Below, in pieces: positions 27,979-37,097 of a stretch of DNA of 64,000 bases. Numbering within the stretch: the first letter of the stretch is position 1; every line of letters starts with the position of its first letter. The notes under the pieces were generated by a model. The model searched no databases and was not told where the DNA came from. It saw only the letters and a program-made list of their open reading frames with translations. The stretch is from Fulvivirga lutea (GTDB lineage: Bacteria; Bacteroidota; Bacteroidia; Cytophagales; Cyclobacteriaceae): contig NZ_CP070608.1 of assembly GCF_017068455.1 (NCBI RefSeq), positions 1,655,488 to 1,719,487 on the forward strand, in the 5' to 3' direction. A program made the translations under genes and the position numbers.

Positions 27979-28647
27979 ATGAGCACTGATAATTACGTAA
28001 TAGACCATAGGAATAAGGTAAAACGTGTACCTAAGAGGGGGTTTTACGATAAAGAAACTGTATATAAAATTTTAGATGATGGGTGTGTTTGTCATTTAAG
28101 TTTTGTGATGGATGGTCAGCCATTTGTTATACCCACCTTGTATGGCCGGCACGAAAATAAATTGTATTTCCACGGGGCTGCTTCAAGCAGACTAATCAAA
28201 AACCTTGAACAGGGTGTAGAGGTGTGTCTGGCAGTTACACATATCGATGGTCTAGTGTTGGCACGATCTGCATTTCATCATTCGATGAATTATAGATCAG
28301 TAGTGGTATTCGGTAAAGCTAAACTTGTTGCTGACTCGGGCAAAAATGAAGCACTAAAAGTGATATCAGACCATATCATTCCTGACCGGTGGGAAGAAGT
28401 AAGGCAACCAACCGGCAAAGAGCTGAAGGCTACGGCTGTTTTAGAATTAACAATTGATCAAGCTTCTGCTAAGATTCGCGAAGGCGGCCCAGTAGACGAT
28501 GAGCCCGACTATATTTTAGATATCTGGGCAGGTGTAATTCCTATGAAACATCTATTCCAGGCTCCTATTGTAGATGAAAAGATGACTAAAGAGCTGCATA
28601 TTCCTAATTCTGTTAAAAACCTGCTTGATAGCCAAGAAAGGGCATAA
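27979..28647 (+). CDS. Pyridoxamine 5'-phosphate oxidase-fold flavin-binding protein
   Basis: 222 residues, split-barrel FMN-binding fold. Recognised are FVIPTLYGRHENKLYFHGAA near residue 45 and the stretch VCLAVTHIDGLVLARSAFHH, as in the NimA/flavin-nucleotide-binding branch. Proteins of this branch reduce or bind small nitro- or heme-like compounds; the substrate here is not known. It is divergent from the MocR gene, a frequent arrangement that suggests control by it. The protein lacks the C-terminal RxxW end of true PdxH. Confidence 0.82.
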   Translation: MSTDNYVIDHRNKVKRVPKRGFYDKETVYKILDDGCVCHLSFVMDGQPFVIPTLYGRHENKLYFHGAASSRLIKNLEQGVEVCLAVTHIDGLVLARSAFHHSMNYRSVVVFGKAKLVADSGKNEALKVISDHIIPDRWEEVRQPTGKELKATAVLELTIDQASAKIREGGPVDDEPDYILDIWAGVIPMKHLFQAPIVDEKMTKELHIPNSVKNLLDSQERA

Positions 28648-28693
28648 TGATTTAATAAAGATCAAATAGTTTCAATTACAGATAGTTAACGAG

Positions 28694-28701
28694 TACTTTT
28701 G
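28694..28701 (+). promoter_or_regulatory. Desaturase promoter -7 element
   Basis: TACTTTTG fits TAnnTTTG. It is 58 bp upstream of the chosen ATG. An ATTAGG/CCTAAT inverted repeat (28711-28716 and 28731-28736) lies just downstream, in the position of a repressor site. Confidence 0.5.
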
Positions 28702-28726
28702 TATGTTCTTATTAGGACGTATTTTT

Positions 28727-28739
28727 ATTTCCTAATTAA
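28727..28739. promoter_or_regulatory. Shared motif copy upstream of the desaturase
   Basis: ATTTCCTAATTAA here is identical to 30325-30337, directly upstream of the AsnC/Lrp gene. A related inverted copy (TTAGGAAAT) is at 30388-30396, before ahcY. It may be an operator for that regulator. Confidence 0.35.
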
Positions 28740-28759
28740 ATTTGAATAAACACGAGTAT

Positions 28760-29839
28760 ATGAAAGTAAGGTTTAACGGTAAGAGTCAATCTGAATTTTA
28801 TCCAGAATTAAAGAAGAGGGTAGACGAATATTTTAAGTCTAACAACATTAGCAAGAATGCTAACGGACTTATGATTTTCAAGTCGGTTTTCTTTTTAGGA
28901 TCATTAATTGGATTATACCTGCTTATCTTACTAGGTAACTTCTCTTTAGTTACCATGTTGGGGTTAGCGATATTATTGGGTATGGTTCAGGCGTTTATTG
29001 GATTCAATGTAGCACATGACGCCATTCACGGATCTTATTCCTCAAATAGTACTGTAAATAAATTAATGAGCTATTGGTTTAATATCATTGGTGCTAATGC
29101 CTATGTCTGGAGTGTTGCACATAACAAGGTGCATCATACATTTACAAATATACCCGGCCACGATGAGGATTTAGAGGTTGCTCCAGGCTTAGTTCGCGTT
29201 TCACCCGATGAGCCAAAGAAACCAATCATGAGGTATCAGCAATACTATGCGTTCTTTTTGTATGGATTGGCTTCTCTTTCATGGGTTTTTAGAAAAGACT
29301 ATGTAAAGTTTTTTCAAGATAAAATTGGTGAAACTGATAACTCAAAAAGGCCAAAAATAGAATACTTTAACTTATTCTTCTTTAAGGCATTGTACTATAC
29401 AGTGTTCATTGTTATTCCATTGATCGTATTGGATATTACATGGGTTCAATTTTTAGTAGGTTTTATTGCCATGCACTTGGCTGAAGGGTTTGTGATGGGG
29501 CTTGTATTCCAATTGGCTCATGTGGTAGAAGGAATGGACTTCCCTAAACCTGATAAAGATGGTCAGCTGAAAGATTCATGGGCGGTACACCAAATGAGAA
29601 CAACGGCTAATTTTTCAAGAAAAAGCCCAATGGCTGCCTTTTTATGTGGAGGCTTAAACTTTCAGATAGAGCACCATTTATTCCCTAATATTTGTCACAT
29701 ACATTACCCGGCTATCTCAAAAATTGTGGAGCAAACAGCCAAAGACCATGGAGTGCCATATATTGAGAATAAAACTTTTATCAAAGCGCTTAAGTCTCAT
29801 TATAAAACATTGAGATATTTCGGCAGAGTGGCGGCCTAG
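28760..29839 (+). CDS. Membrane fatty-acid desaturase
   Basis: 359 residues from the ATG at 28760; a TTG at 28742 would add six residues. A di-iron membrane desaturase with the three His boxes HDAIH (86-90), HNKVHH (121-126) and QIEHH (302-306), and four hydrophobic spans grouped in two pairs. The QxxHH third box marks the acyl-lipid or front-end (linoleoyl-CoA desaturase-like) group, though it lacks a cytochrome b5 domain. It would introduce double bonds into membrane lipids. Convergent with an AsnC-type regulator that may control it. Confidence 0.88.
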   Translation: MKVRFNGKSQSEFYPELKKRVDEYFKSNNISKNANGLMIFKSVFFLGSLIGLYLLILLGNFSLVTMLGLAILLGMVQAFIGFNVAHDAIHGSYSSNSTVNKLMSYWFNIIGANAYVWSVAHNKVHHTFTNIPGHDEDLEVAPGLVRVSPDEPKKPIMRYQQYYAFFLYGLASLSWVFRKDYVKFFQDKIGETDNSKRPKIEYFNLFFFKALYYTVFIVIPLIVLDITWVQFLVGFIAMHLAEGFVMGLVFQLAHVVEGMDFPKPDKDGQLKDSWAVHQMRTTANFSRKSPMAAFLCGGLNFQIEHHLFPNICHIHYPAISKIVEQTAKDHGVPYIENKTFIKALKSHYKTLRYFGRVAA

Positions 29840-29841
29840 CT

Positions 29842-30318
29842 TTACTCAAGATTCATATTTGGTATTGCCGTAGAGTACTTCACTTCTTTAAGTACAAACG
29901 AGCTTCTTATTTCACCAACATGTGGAATAGATGCTATCATTGATGAATAAAACTCATGGTAGGAGTCTAAATCTTTGGCAATAACTTTTAGCATAAAGTC
30001 TTTATCGCCACCTAAAAGATAGCACTCTAGTACTTCGTCAATTTTTGTAACGGCATCATAAAACTCCTGTGTCTGCTCAAATTCACTCACTTTTAATGAA
30101 CCTGTAAGAAAGACGATAATCGAAGGAGTAAACTTTTGCCTGTTTACAAGTGCCACATACTTATCAATCACACCAGTGCGCTCGAGCCTTTTAATCCTTT
30201 CGTAGATTGGGGTTTTAGTTAAGTTTAATTTCTGAGCGATTTCATTTACGTTCAGTTTGGCATCTGATTGCAGTAGCCTGAGTATTTGATGATCGACATT
30301 ATCTAAAGATGAAGGCAT
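29842..30318 (-). CDS. Lrp/AsnC family transcriptional regulator
   Basis: 158 residues. N-terminal helix-turn-helix (LDNVDHQILRLLQSDAKLNV, EIAQKLNLTKTPIYERIKRL) and a C-terminal RAM/AsnC effector domain with FVLTGS-like IVFLTGSLKVSEF and LLGGDKDFMLKVIAKDLDSY. Such proteins assemble as octamers and respond to amino acids. Its stop lies 2 bp from the desaturase stop (tail to tail). It shares an upstream 13-mer with the desaturase gene, so autoregulation and desaturase control are plausible. Confidence 0.92.
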   Translation of the reverse strand: MPSSLDNVDHQILRLLQSDAKLNVNEIAQKLNLTKTPIYERIKRLERTGVIDKYVALVNRQKFTPSIIVFLTGSLKVSEFEQTQEFYDAVTKIDEVLECYLLGGDKDFMLKVIAKDLDSYHEFYSSMIASIPHVGEIRSSFVLKEVKYSTAIPNMNLE

Positions 30319-30324
30319 GGGAAT

Positions 30325-30337
30325 ATTTCCTAATTAA
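30325..30337. promoter_or_regulatory. Shared motif copy upstream of the AsnC/Lrp gene
   Basis: ATTTCCTAATTAA, identical to 28727-28739. On the minus strand it contains AGGA about 9 bp from the ATG, so part of it could instead be a ribosome binding site. Confidence 0.3.
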
Positions 30338-30441
30338 TTATTGTGTAAAACTATAAAGCAGGAATAAATCCTGAATAATATATGAATTTAGGAAATTATA
30401 CTGAATTTACATTGATTGTAAGTTGTAAGAGTCTTTTTTAC

Positions 30442-30449
30442 TAACTTTG
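30442..30449 (+). promoter_or_regulatory. ahcY promoter -7 element
   Basis: TAACTTTG, an exact TAnnTTTG match, 38 bp upstream of the ahcY ATG. The -33 element is not clear. Confidence 0.6.
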
Positions 30450-30487
30450 TGCACTCAAAATGAATTAATCACTATTCTTATACTATC

Positions 30488-31789
30488 ATGATTGACGAAA
30501 AATTAAAATACAAGGTTAAAGACATTTCTTTAGCTGCTTGGGGAAGAAAAGAAATTGAATTAGCAGAGGCTGAAATGCCAGGTCTAATGGCATTAAGAGA
30601 AGAGTACGGTGCTTCAAAGCCATTGAAGGGTGCTCGTATCGCTGGTTGTCTTCATATGACAATTCAGACTGCTGTGTTGATTGAAACACTAGTAGAGCTT
30701 GGTGCAGATGTTACTTGGTCTTCATGTAACATTTTTTCAACGCAAGATCACGCTGCTGCTGCTATTGCTGCTGCCGGTATTCCTGTATATGCTTGGAAGG
30801 GCATGACTGAAGAGGAGTTTGACTGGTGCATTGAGCAAACATTATTGTTCCCTGACGGTCAGCCATTGAATATGATCTTAGATGATGGTGGTGATTTAAC
30901 TAACATGGTATTTGACAGATATCCTCAATATGTTGATGGTATTAAAGGATTATCAGAAGAAACTACAACTGGTGTTCACAGATTGATCGAAAGAGAAAAG
31001 AATGGAACGCTTGTAATGCCGGCTATTAACGTGAACGACTCTGTAACTAAATCTAAATTTGATAACAAATACGGTTGTAAAGAGTCTTTAGTAGATGCAA
31101 TTAGAAGAGCTACTGACGTGATGATGGCAGGTAAAGTTGCTGTTGTTGGTGGTTATGGAGATGTTGGTAAAGGATCTGCTGCTTCATTAAGAGGAGCTGG
31201 CGCGAGAGTTATTGTTACTGAGATTGACCCTATTTGTGCTTTACAAGCAGCAATGGATGGTTTCGAAGTAAAGAAAATGAGCGATGCAGTTAAGGAAGCT
31301 GATATTGTAGTTACAGCAACTGGTAACAAAGATATTATCAGAGGTGAGCACTTCGAAACGATGAAAGATAAAACGATCGTATGTAACATAGGTCACTTCG
31401 ACAATGAGATTGATGTTGCTTGGTTAAACAAAAATGCTGAGAAAGACGAAATCAAACCTCAGGTAGATAAATATAAGTTGGCGAACGGTAATGATGTTAT
31501 CTTATTAGCTGAAGGTAGATTGGTGAACTTAGGTTGTGCTACTGGACACCCTTCATTTGTAATGTCTAACTCATTTACTAACCAAACACTAGCTCAGATA
31601 GAACTTTGGACAAATAGCGGTAGCTACGAAAACAAAGTATACACGTTACCAAAGCATTTAGATGAGAAAGTGGCAAAACTTCACTTAGCTAAAATTGGTG
31701 TTGAACTAGAAGAGCTTACTGAAGAGCAAGCTAAATATATTGGTGTAACTGTAGAAGGCCCATACAAGCCTGAATATTACAGATACTAA
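30488..31789 (+). CDS. ahcY: Adenosylhomocysteinase
   Basis: 433 residues. Reversibly hydrolyses S-adenosylhomocysteine to adenosine and homocysteine, using bound NAD, and so relieves product inhibition of methyltransferases. Landmarks are [33 protein letters not shown], the NAD loop [11 protein letters not shown] and the C-terminal [10 protein letters not shown], which is the universal end with catalytic Lys and Tyr. Base composition is slightly more regular than its neighbours, as expected for a highly expressed gene. Own promoter and own terminator: a single-gene unit. Confidence 0.97.
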   Translation: MIDEKLKYKVKDISLAAWGRKEIELAEAEMPGLMALREEYGASKPLKGARIAGCLHMTIQTAVLIETLVELGADVTWSSCNIFSTQDHAAAAIAAAGIPVYAWKGMTEEEFDWCIEQTLLFPDGQPLNMILDDGGDLTNMVFDRYPQYVDGIKGLSEETTTGVHRLIEREKNGTLVMPAINVNDSVTKSKFDNKYGCKESLVDAIRRATDVMMAGKVAVVGGYGDVGKGSAASLRGAGARVIVTEIDPICALQAAMDGFEVKKMSDAVKEADIVVTATGNKDIIRGEHFETMKDKTIVCNIGHFDNEIDVAWLNKNAEKDEIKPQVDKYKLANGNDVILLAEGRLVNLGCATGHPSFVMSNSFTNQTLAQIELWTNSGSYENKVYTLPKHLDEKVAKLHLAKIGVELEELTEEQAKYIGVTVEGPYKPEYYRY

Positions 31790-31806
31790 TAGTAAATATA
31801 ATTATC

Positions 31807-31844
31807 AAAAAAGGCCATCCGTAATCTTGTGGATGGCCTTTTTT
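31807..31844. terminator. Bidirectional terminator after ahcY
   Basis: A 14-bp perfect stem, AAAAAAGGCCATCC with GGATGGCCTTTTTT, around a 10-base loop. It separates ahcY from the convergent anti-sigma gene. Confidence 0.92.
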
Positions 31845-31845
31845 A

Positions 31846-32361
31846 TTAGCTGGCTAGTCTTCTTGATTTAAAGTAAGGTTTGAGAATGGCTCTATCGAAA
31901 AGTAGTAATCCTAGAAATGTTACTGAATAAAGTAACACTTTACTTACAATATCAAGATTTATATTCTTCGTGAAGTTCAAACCTTCTGAAGGTAAGTACG
32001 ACTCAAGAAGAGGTAACTCATAAGAAGGTAAGTTAAGCTGCATTGTTGTATCGTATTGGGATATATAAAAACTACAACCTATCACTGTCATAATTACAGT
32101 GATCACCAATAACCAATGGGATTTCTTAGGTTGAAACCCTAAATCATCAATTTTAGACATAACAATTTGAGTGAATCTCTCACTCGGTGTTGCTAGAATA
32201 TTCTTCTTTGTAAAGTTGGTGAGCGATTTAAACTCCTCAAGTCTTAAACTCAAAGCTTTATTCTCTGATAATTTAGTTTCTAATTCTTTCTTTTCCTTGG
32301 ATGAAAGGCTATTGTCTAAATAGCTCCATAACAAGTCATCGTATTCTTCAATATTTTTCAT
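31846..32361 (-). CDS. Probable membrane anti-sigma factor
   Basis: 171 residues. The N-terminal ~75 residues are a charged helical anti-sigma-like domain (EEYDDLLWSYLDNSLSSKEK), without the HxxxCxxC zinc motif. One membrane span follows near residues 84-104, a periplasmic segment and a second hydrophobic stretch near 140-158. It starts 2 bp behind the ECF sigma gene, so it most likely holds that sigma factor at the membrane. Confidence 0.75.
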   Translation of the reverse strand: MKNIEEYDDLLWSYLDNSLSSKEKKELETKLSENKALSLRLEEFKSLTNFTKKNILATPSERFTQIVMSKIDDLGFQPKKSHWLLVITVIMTVIGCSFYISQYDTTMQLNLPSYELPLLESYLPSEGLNFTKNINLDIVSKVLLYSVTFLGLLLFDRAILKPYFKSRRLAS

Positions 32362-32363
32362 AA

Positions 32364-32924
32364 CTATAAGTTTATAGCTTCTTCTTTTAATAATTTCTGT
32401 AATTCCAGTGCAAACCTTTTTCTAGCTCTGTGTAGTCTCACCTTAATTGTTGATAAGGTAATTCCTGTCACCTCACATATTTCCTCAAGTGACATTTCTT
32501 CAAAGTAAAATAACGTTAAGGCTACTTTATCTGCTTCCAACAATTGGTCCATGGCCTTTGCCACATATTTCTGCTGATCTTTTTGTTCACTTATATTGCT
32601 TTGAAAATCAAGCGGAGAATGCATTCTATTATCGAATTCAGTCTTTTGATATTTAGCTGCTTTTTTTTGAGCAGTTAATGCCGTGTTAAATGTTATCCGA
32701 TACAACCATGTGCTGAATTTCGAATCCTGATTAAATTTTGCCAGACTCTTATATGCTTTAATAAAAGATTCCTGCGCTATTTCTTCCGCTTCTTCATCAT
32801 TTTTAACGACATTATACGCTATTGTATAACAATAGCTTCTATATCTATCCACAAGCAACCCAAAGGAATCTTTATTCCCTTGCAGTACTTTCGAGATAAT
32901 AACGTCATCAGTTAAATGATTCAC
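32364..32924 (-). CDS. ECF-type RNA polymerase sigma factor
   Basis: 186 residues. Region 2 (SFGLLVDRYRSYCYTIAYNV, EAEEIAQESFIKAYKSLAKF, STWLYRITFNTAL) and region 4 (MSLEEICEVTGITLSTIKVRLHRARKRF) are intact, and no region 3 is present. It is a typical extracytoplasmic-function factor. Together with the anti-sigma gene it forms a two-gene operon. The divergent DUF6249-type membrane protein gene is a candidate target. No binding motif for it could be defined. Confidence 0.93.
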   Translation of the reverse strand: MNHLTDDVIISKVLQGNKDSFGLLVDRYRSYCYTIAYNVVKNDEEAEEIAQESFIKAYKSLAKFNQDSKFSTWLYRITFNTALTAQKKAAKYQKTEFDNRMHSPLDFQSNISEQKDQQKYVAKAMDQLLEADKVALTLFYFEEMSLEEICEVTGITLSTIKVRLHRARKRFALELQKLLKEEAINL

Positions 32925-33058
32925 AACCCTTTGACTTCATTAGTTAAATCAAGTTACAGATAATTCATGAAATATTTTTTTTGATTTGGCTGTAACCTTA
33001 AAGTTAATGATAGAGTCAAAGAGCTGAATTTAATTTATACAGTCAAAAAACAAATAAT

Positions 33059-33400
33059 ATGGATGTAGCTATGGTAGGCGTATTCATTCCGATAGTCGGG
33101 ATCATCGCCATTTCAGTTTTAGTAATTTATTTAAGAAAATTCGAGAACGAAGAAAGAATGTCAATGATAGATAAAGGGATGAACCCCGCTGATATGAAAA
33201 TTATCAGAAATACATCTTGGCCCTTACGTTTTGCACTATTATTAATAGGTGGTGGTACAGGCCTTGTAGTTGGTTATATGCTAGACATTAACACTCGCAT
33301 GGATGATGTGGCCTACTTCTCTATGATTTTTGTGTTTGGAGGAATAGGGCTGGGCTTATCCTATCTCATAGAAGAGAAGAAAAATAAGGGCGAGGGCTAA
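33059..33400 (+). CDS. Small membrane protein, DUF6249-like
   Basis: 113 residues with three hydrophobic segments (about 4-24, 57-76 and 85-103). Between the first two lies a conserved-looking cytoplasmic loop, ENEERMSMIDKGMNPADM. This layout, with an ERxxMIEKG-type loop, is the DUF6249 family often found beside ECF sigma genes in Bacteroidota. The role is unknown. It is divergent from the sigma factor, 134 bp away, and its stop abuts the stop of the DASS transporter on the other strand. Confidence 0.75.
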   Translation: MDVAMVGVFIPIVGIIAISVLVIYLRKFENEERMSMIDKGMNPADMKIIRNTSWPLRFALLLIGGGTGLVVGYMLDINTRMDDVAYFSMIFVFGGIGLGLSYLIEEKKNKGEG

Positions 33401-34822
33401 TTAAAACAATAGCGGTATTACCCAATAACACATTAAGGTCAAGATAACAACTGAAAGCAGGTTTAGAAAAAAGCCTGCTTTTATCATTTCTGACATTTTT
33501 ATATGCCCGCTTGAATATACAATCGCATTCGGTGGTGTGGAGATAGGCATCATAAAGGCACAACTAGATGCCAGTGTAGCTGGAACTACCAGAAATAAAG
33601 GGTCTATGGAAATCCCTTCACTAACGGCAATAATTACTGGAATAAGAATAGTGACCAGCGCAACGTTGCTCATAAATTCTGTCATAAAAAGCACAAGCCC
33701 TGTTACAAGCACCATAAGTACTATCAGTTCTACATTTGAGTAAGAAGATACCAATTCTCCTATGCGATCTATTAGGCCTACATGAGCCAGTGCATTGGCT
33801 AAAGACATACCGCCACCAAATAGCAGAAGTATTCCCCAAGGCAAGCGTTTTGTATCCTCCCAATCGATGAGCTTCTTAGTATTTTTAAGATCGAGTGGAG
33901 TGGAGAACATCAGACAACCGCCAATCATGGCAGTAATATGATCTGTTAGCAATGGAGCGCCAAGTAATGCGTTTATCTGACCTTTAAAAATCCACCCAAA
34001 AGCTGTTAATCCGAATATGAATATCACCAGTTTTTCCTCTAGTGAAATTGCTCCCAGCTTTTTCAATTCATCATCAATTAAAGCCTCAGATCCTTCTACG
34101 TTTTTAATATTGTTTCTGAAGAGCACATTTGTGAGAAGTAAATAAGTGATGAAGATGAGCAATAGTCCAATGGGTACAGCCAACATTAACCACTCACTAA
34201 ACCCAATGGTAAAATTTAGTATCTGATTTAAATAGCCAGCCATCACTACATTTGGCGGTGTGCCTATCAATGTCATTGTGCCACCAATATTAGCTGAATA
34301 GGCTATACTCAGCATCAGTGCTAAAGCGAATGTTCTTTCTGATTGGACAAACCCATCTTTACTTAGCAATTGTACCACTGATGCTGCAATTGGTAGCATC
34401 ATAACGGCAGTGGCTGTATTGCTTATCCACATACTTAGTATCGCAGTAGATATCATAAAACCCAGTATTACACCATTGCCCGATGACCCAGTTATTTTCA
34501 AAATGTTTAATGCCAGGCGCATGTGAAGATTATGTTTTTCCAGTCCTAGGGCAATCATAAAACCACCCATAAACAGAAAAATGATTGGACTGGAATATGG
34601 CGCAGCAGCTTCGGAAATACTTAATACGCCTGAGAGTGGAAATAATATCAATGGCAAGAGTGCTGTGACAGGAATTGACACGGCCTCAGTTACCCACCAT
34701 GTAATCATCCAAAAAGCAGTTGCAATAACTAATGTTGTCTCGCCTAAATAGACTTTTCCAACTAAAGTTGTAATAGCAAAAAGAAGCGGGCCGAGTACAA
34801 GACCTATTGATTTTCTATTCAT
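33401..34822 (-). CDS. DASS/SLC13 family sodium-coupled dicarboxylate or sulfate transporter
   Basis: 473 residues with about 11-12 membrane segments. The two substrate/sodium SNT motifs are present: MWISNTATAVMMLPIA in the N-terminal half, and TEFMSNVALVTILIPV followed by SCAFMMPISTPPNAIVYSSG in the C-terminal half. In the first half IGGTMTLIGTPPNVV is the matching second element. Members take up succinate, citrate or other anions with sodium. The gene is followed tail-to-tail, with no gap, by the DUF6249-like gene. Confidence 0.88.
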   Translation of the reverse strand: MNRKSIGLVLGPLLFAITTLVGKVYLGETTLVIATAFWMITWWVTEAVSIPVTALLPLILFPLSGVLSISEAAAPYSSPIIFLFMGGFMIALGLEKHNLHMRLALNILKITGSSGNGVILGFMISTAILSMWISNTATAVMMLPIAASVVQLLSKDGFVQSERTFALALMLSIAYSANIGGTMTLIGTPPNVVMAGYLNQILNFTIGFSEWLMLAVPIGLLLIFITYLLLTNVLFRNNIKNVEGSEALIDDELKKLGAISLEEKLVIFIFGLTAFGWIFKGQINALLGAPLLTDHITAMIGGCLMFSTPLDLKNTKKLIDWEDTKRLPWGILLLFGGGMSLANALAHVGLIDRIGELVSSYSNVELIVLMVLVTGLVLFMTEFMSNVALVTILIPVIIAVSEGISIDPLFLVVPATLASSCAFMMPISTPPNAIVYSSGHIKMSEMIKAGFFLNLLSVVILTLMCYWVIPLLF

Positions 34823-34824
34823 TT

Positions 34825-35421
34825 CTAACTTGGCAGGGCAAGGAAGAATCTAACCAATGCTGCATACCCTATAATTAGAAAGATAGTATGTATTATTTTA
34901 TTTTGATGAAAATACGCAGCTCCGATTGCTAATGCTACTCCAAACGCCCTTATTAAATTCTGAACAAACACGTTTCCAATATCAGGATACACGAAAGAAC
35001 TCACGATGGTGAATACAAAATAAAGAGCAAATAGACCAAATAAGTATCGGGTATTGGAATAAAAGTACTCTTTCATGTCAGTAGTAGTATTTTTTTCTAT
35101 CGACCTGAAGTCGGGAAATAGAATTACACTAATAATATAGAAGAGAAATATCGGGACGAGTGAATAAAAGAAGTAAAAAATACTTTCATTAATTAATTTC
35201 GTCCTTGGCCAAATTCCCCACCAATTTTGTATAAAAAGAGTAAATGCAAAGATGGTCCATAAGGTGTGTTGCCAATAGGCCTTAACCATGCGTCTGTTTC
35301 GTAATAGGGCTCCCCAACCTTGGAAATATTCAGCACCTACATAACCGAATATTATTGCACTAAATACAGTAAGGTATTCTGTATGAGTGAACCCTTCAAT
35401 TATTTTTGGCATTTGATCCAT
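34825..35421 (-). CDS. Hypothetical integral membrane protein
   Basis: 198 residues with about six hydrophobic spans. Trp/Tyr-rich segments (WQHTLWTIFAFTLFIQNWWG, IFYFFYSLVPIFLFYI) suggest a bundle fully embedded in the membrane. I do not recognise the family. It lies between recN and the DASS transporter, 2 bp from the transporter start, so co-transcription with it is likely. Confidence 0.7.
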   Translation of the reverse strand: MDQMPKIIEGFTHTEYLTVFSAIIFGYVGAEYFQGWGALLRNRRMVKAYWQHTLWTIFAFTLFIQNWWGIWPRTKLINESIFYFFYSLVPIFLFYIISVILFPDFRSIEKNTTTDMKEYFYSNTRYLFGLFALYFVFTIVSSFVYPDIGNVFVQNLIRAFGVALAIGAAYFHQNKIIHTIFLIIGYAALVRFFLALPS

Positions 35422-35441
35422 TTGCCTAGTTTACGAAATAA

Positions 35442-37097
35442 TTAGGAAGACTGCATCAATTCCCTGGCATTTTCAAAGGCAATAGAAGAAGGGTTATCGC
35501 CCCCGATCATCTTGGCTATTTCCTCTATTCGTTCACTTTCTTCCAGGTATTTAATTTTACTTACTGCCTTATCAGAACTGGTATCCTTATATACAAAATA
35601 ATGCTGATCGCCTTTGGCAGCTATTTGCGGTAAGTGGCTGATAGTAATTAACTGATGATTTTCAGCCATTTTTTTCATTAATGAACCCAGCTTTAAAGCG
35701 ATTTCTCCTGACACTCCGGTGTCTATCTCATCAAAAATAACTGTTGGCATAGCAATTTTTTCTGCCAGAATATATTTGATGCAGAACATAAACCTCGAAA
35801 ACTCTCCGCCTGAGGCAACTTTAGCTAATGGCTGAGGAGCAATTCCTTTATTGGCGCTGAACAGTATCTGAATCTCATCAAAACCCGAATTTTCCAATGG
35901 AATTTCACTCCGTTCTATTTTTACAGAAGCATCACCCATTCCTACCTCCGCTAACAATTTTGTAAGCTCATCAGAAAGTTTGTCAAAGCATGCTACTCTT
36001 TTCTTACTCAGTTCTGATGCTTTTGCAGTACATTCCTGTAGAAGACTTTCTACCTTTTTAGTAGAAGTTGCTATTTCATTATCTAAGTTGAGTGTGCGTG
36101 AGACTTTTTCTTCAAGATTAGACTGTATTTCGATTAGTGAAGCAATATCAACTACCTGATGCTTTTGTTGTAACTGATAAATTAGGCTCAATCTTTCTTG
36201 CGACATTTGTGCTTCTTCGGGATCGAAATTAACTTTCTCTTCTTCCCTTTCTATCTCTGAAGTAAGGTCGTTAACTTCAATTTGTACGCTTTCAATTCTA
36301 TCAGCCAGATTTTTATATGTGTCGCTGTATTTTGCTAGCTGGCTAAGCGCCTGTCTTAGTTGTTGCATGCCGGAGGCCACCGAAAACTCGTCATTGCTTA
36401 AAATAGCCAGACCTTCATTCAGCTTAAGTTTAATCTCTTCTGCATGTTCTGCCACTTTAACACGCTCTTCCAATTCTTCTTGTTCATCGGGCTGAAGGTT
36501 CGCTTCAGCAAGCTCTTGAAGCAAGAATGAATTGTAATCAGACTCCTGGGTGGCTTTCGCGCTTTCTTCTTTTAATCCGTTGAGGTATATGAGCTCCTTT
36601 TTGTAATCCTGATACAAGCGATAGTACTCGTTTCTGAGAGTTAGCGTATTAGCAAATACATCTACAAACTTTAGTTGAAAACTGTTTTTACCTAGTTGAA
36701 GTGTCTCATGTTGTGAATGAACATCCATCAGTTTGATGCCCAATTTCTTCAACACATCAAGAGTAACGGGAGTATCATTTACAAAGGCCCTGGATTTACC
36801 TGATGGACTTATTTCTCTTCGTATAATTGTGGTGGCTTCGTAATCTAAATCTTCCTTTTTAAATAGCGATTCCAACTTATATAGTGATAAGTCGAAATGA
36901 CCTTCTACGATGCACTTACTGTCAGTATTCAAAAGAGACTTAATATCTGCCCTGTTACCAAGCATAAGTCCCACAGCACCCAACATAATAGATTTTCCGG
37001 CACCAGTTTCACCCGTAATAATATTCAGTTTCTCTGAAGGAGTGATCTTCAGTTCCTGAATAAGTGCATAATTTTTTATGAAAAGCTGTTTGAGCAT
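35442..37097 (-). CDS. recN: DNA repair protein RecN
   Basis: 551 residues, an SMC-like ATPase. Walker A GETGAGKS is at 29-36, a long coiled coil fills the middle (about 150-370), and the C-terminal head has the signature ASGGEFSRFMFCIKYILAE and Walker B MPTVIFDEIDTGVSG. RecN acts in double-strand break repair. It follows the small protein gene by zero bases and belongs to the bamD-rpoZ-coaBC-porD-recN run. Confidence 0.95.
   Translation of the reverse strand: MLKQLFIKNYALIQELKITPSEKLNIITGETGAGKSIMLGAVGLMLGNRADIKSLLNTDSKCIVEGHFDLSLYKLESLFKKEDLDYEATTIIRREISPSGKSRAFVNDTPVTLDVLKKLGIKLMDVHSQHETLQLGKNSFQLKFVDVFANTLTLRNEYYRLYQDYKKELIYLNGLKEESAKATQESDYNSFLLQELAEANLQPDEQEELEERVKVAEHAEEIKLKLNEGLAILSNDEFSVASGMQQLRQALSQLAKYSDTYKNLADRIESVQIEVNDLTSEIEREEEKVNFDPEEAQMSQERLSLIYQLQQKHQVVDIASLIEIQSNLEEKVSRTLNLDNEIATSTKKVESLLQECTAKASELSKKRVACFDKLSDELTKLLAEVGMGDASVKIERSEIPLENSGFDEIQILFSANKGIAPQPLAKVASGGEFSRFMFCIKYILAEKIAMPTVIFDEIDTGVSGEIALKLGSLMKKMAENHQLITISHLPQIAAKGDQHYFVYKDTSSDKAVSKIKYLEESERIEEIAKMIGGDNPSSIAFENARELMQSS

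Noticed and set aside
30319-30487. Possible SAH or SAM riboswitch before ahcY
   Set aside because: No conserved core of any known SAH or SAM aptamer was recognised; only a promoter and the shared motif are visible.
36000-37097. Idea that the long coiled coil next to the small proteins marks an SMC-like defence system
   Set aside because: The protein has the full RecN layout and sits in a housekeeping run, so plain RecN explains it.
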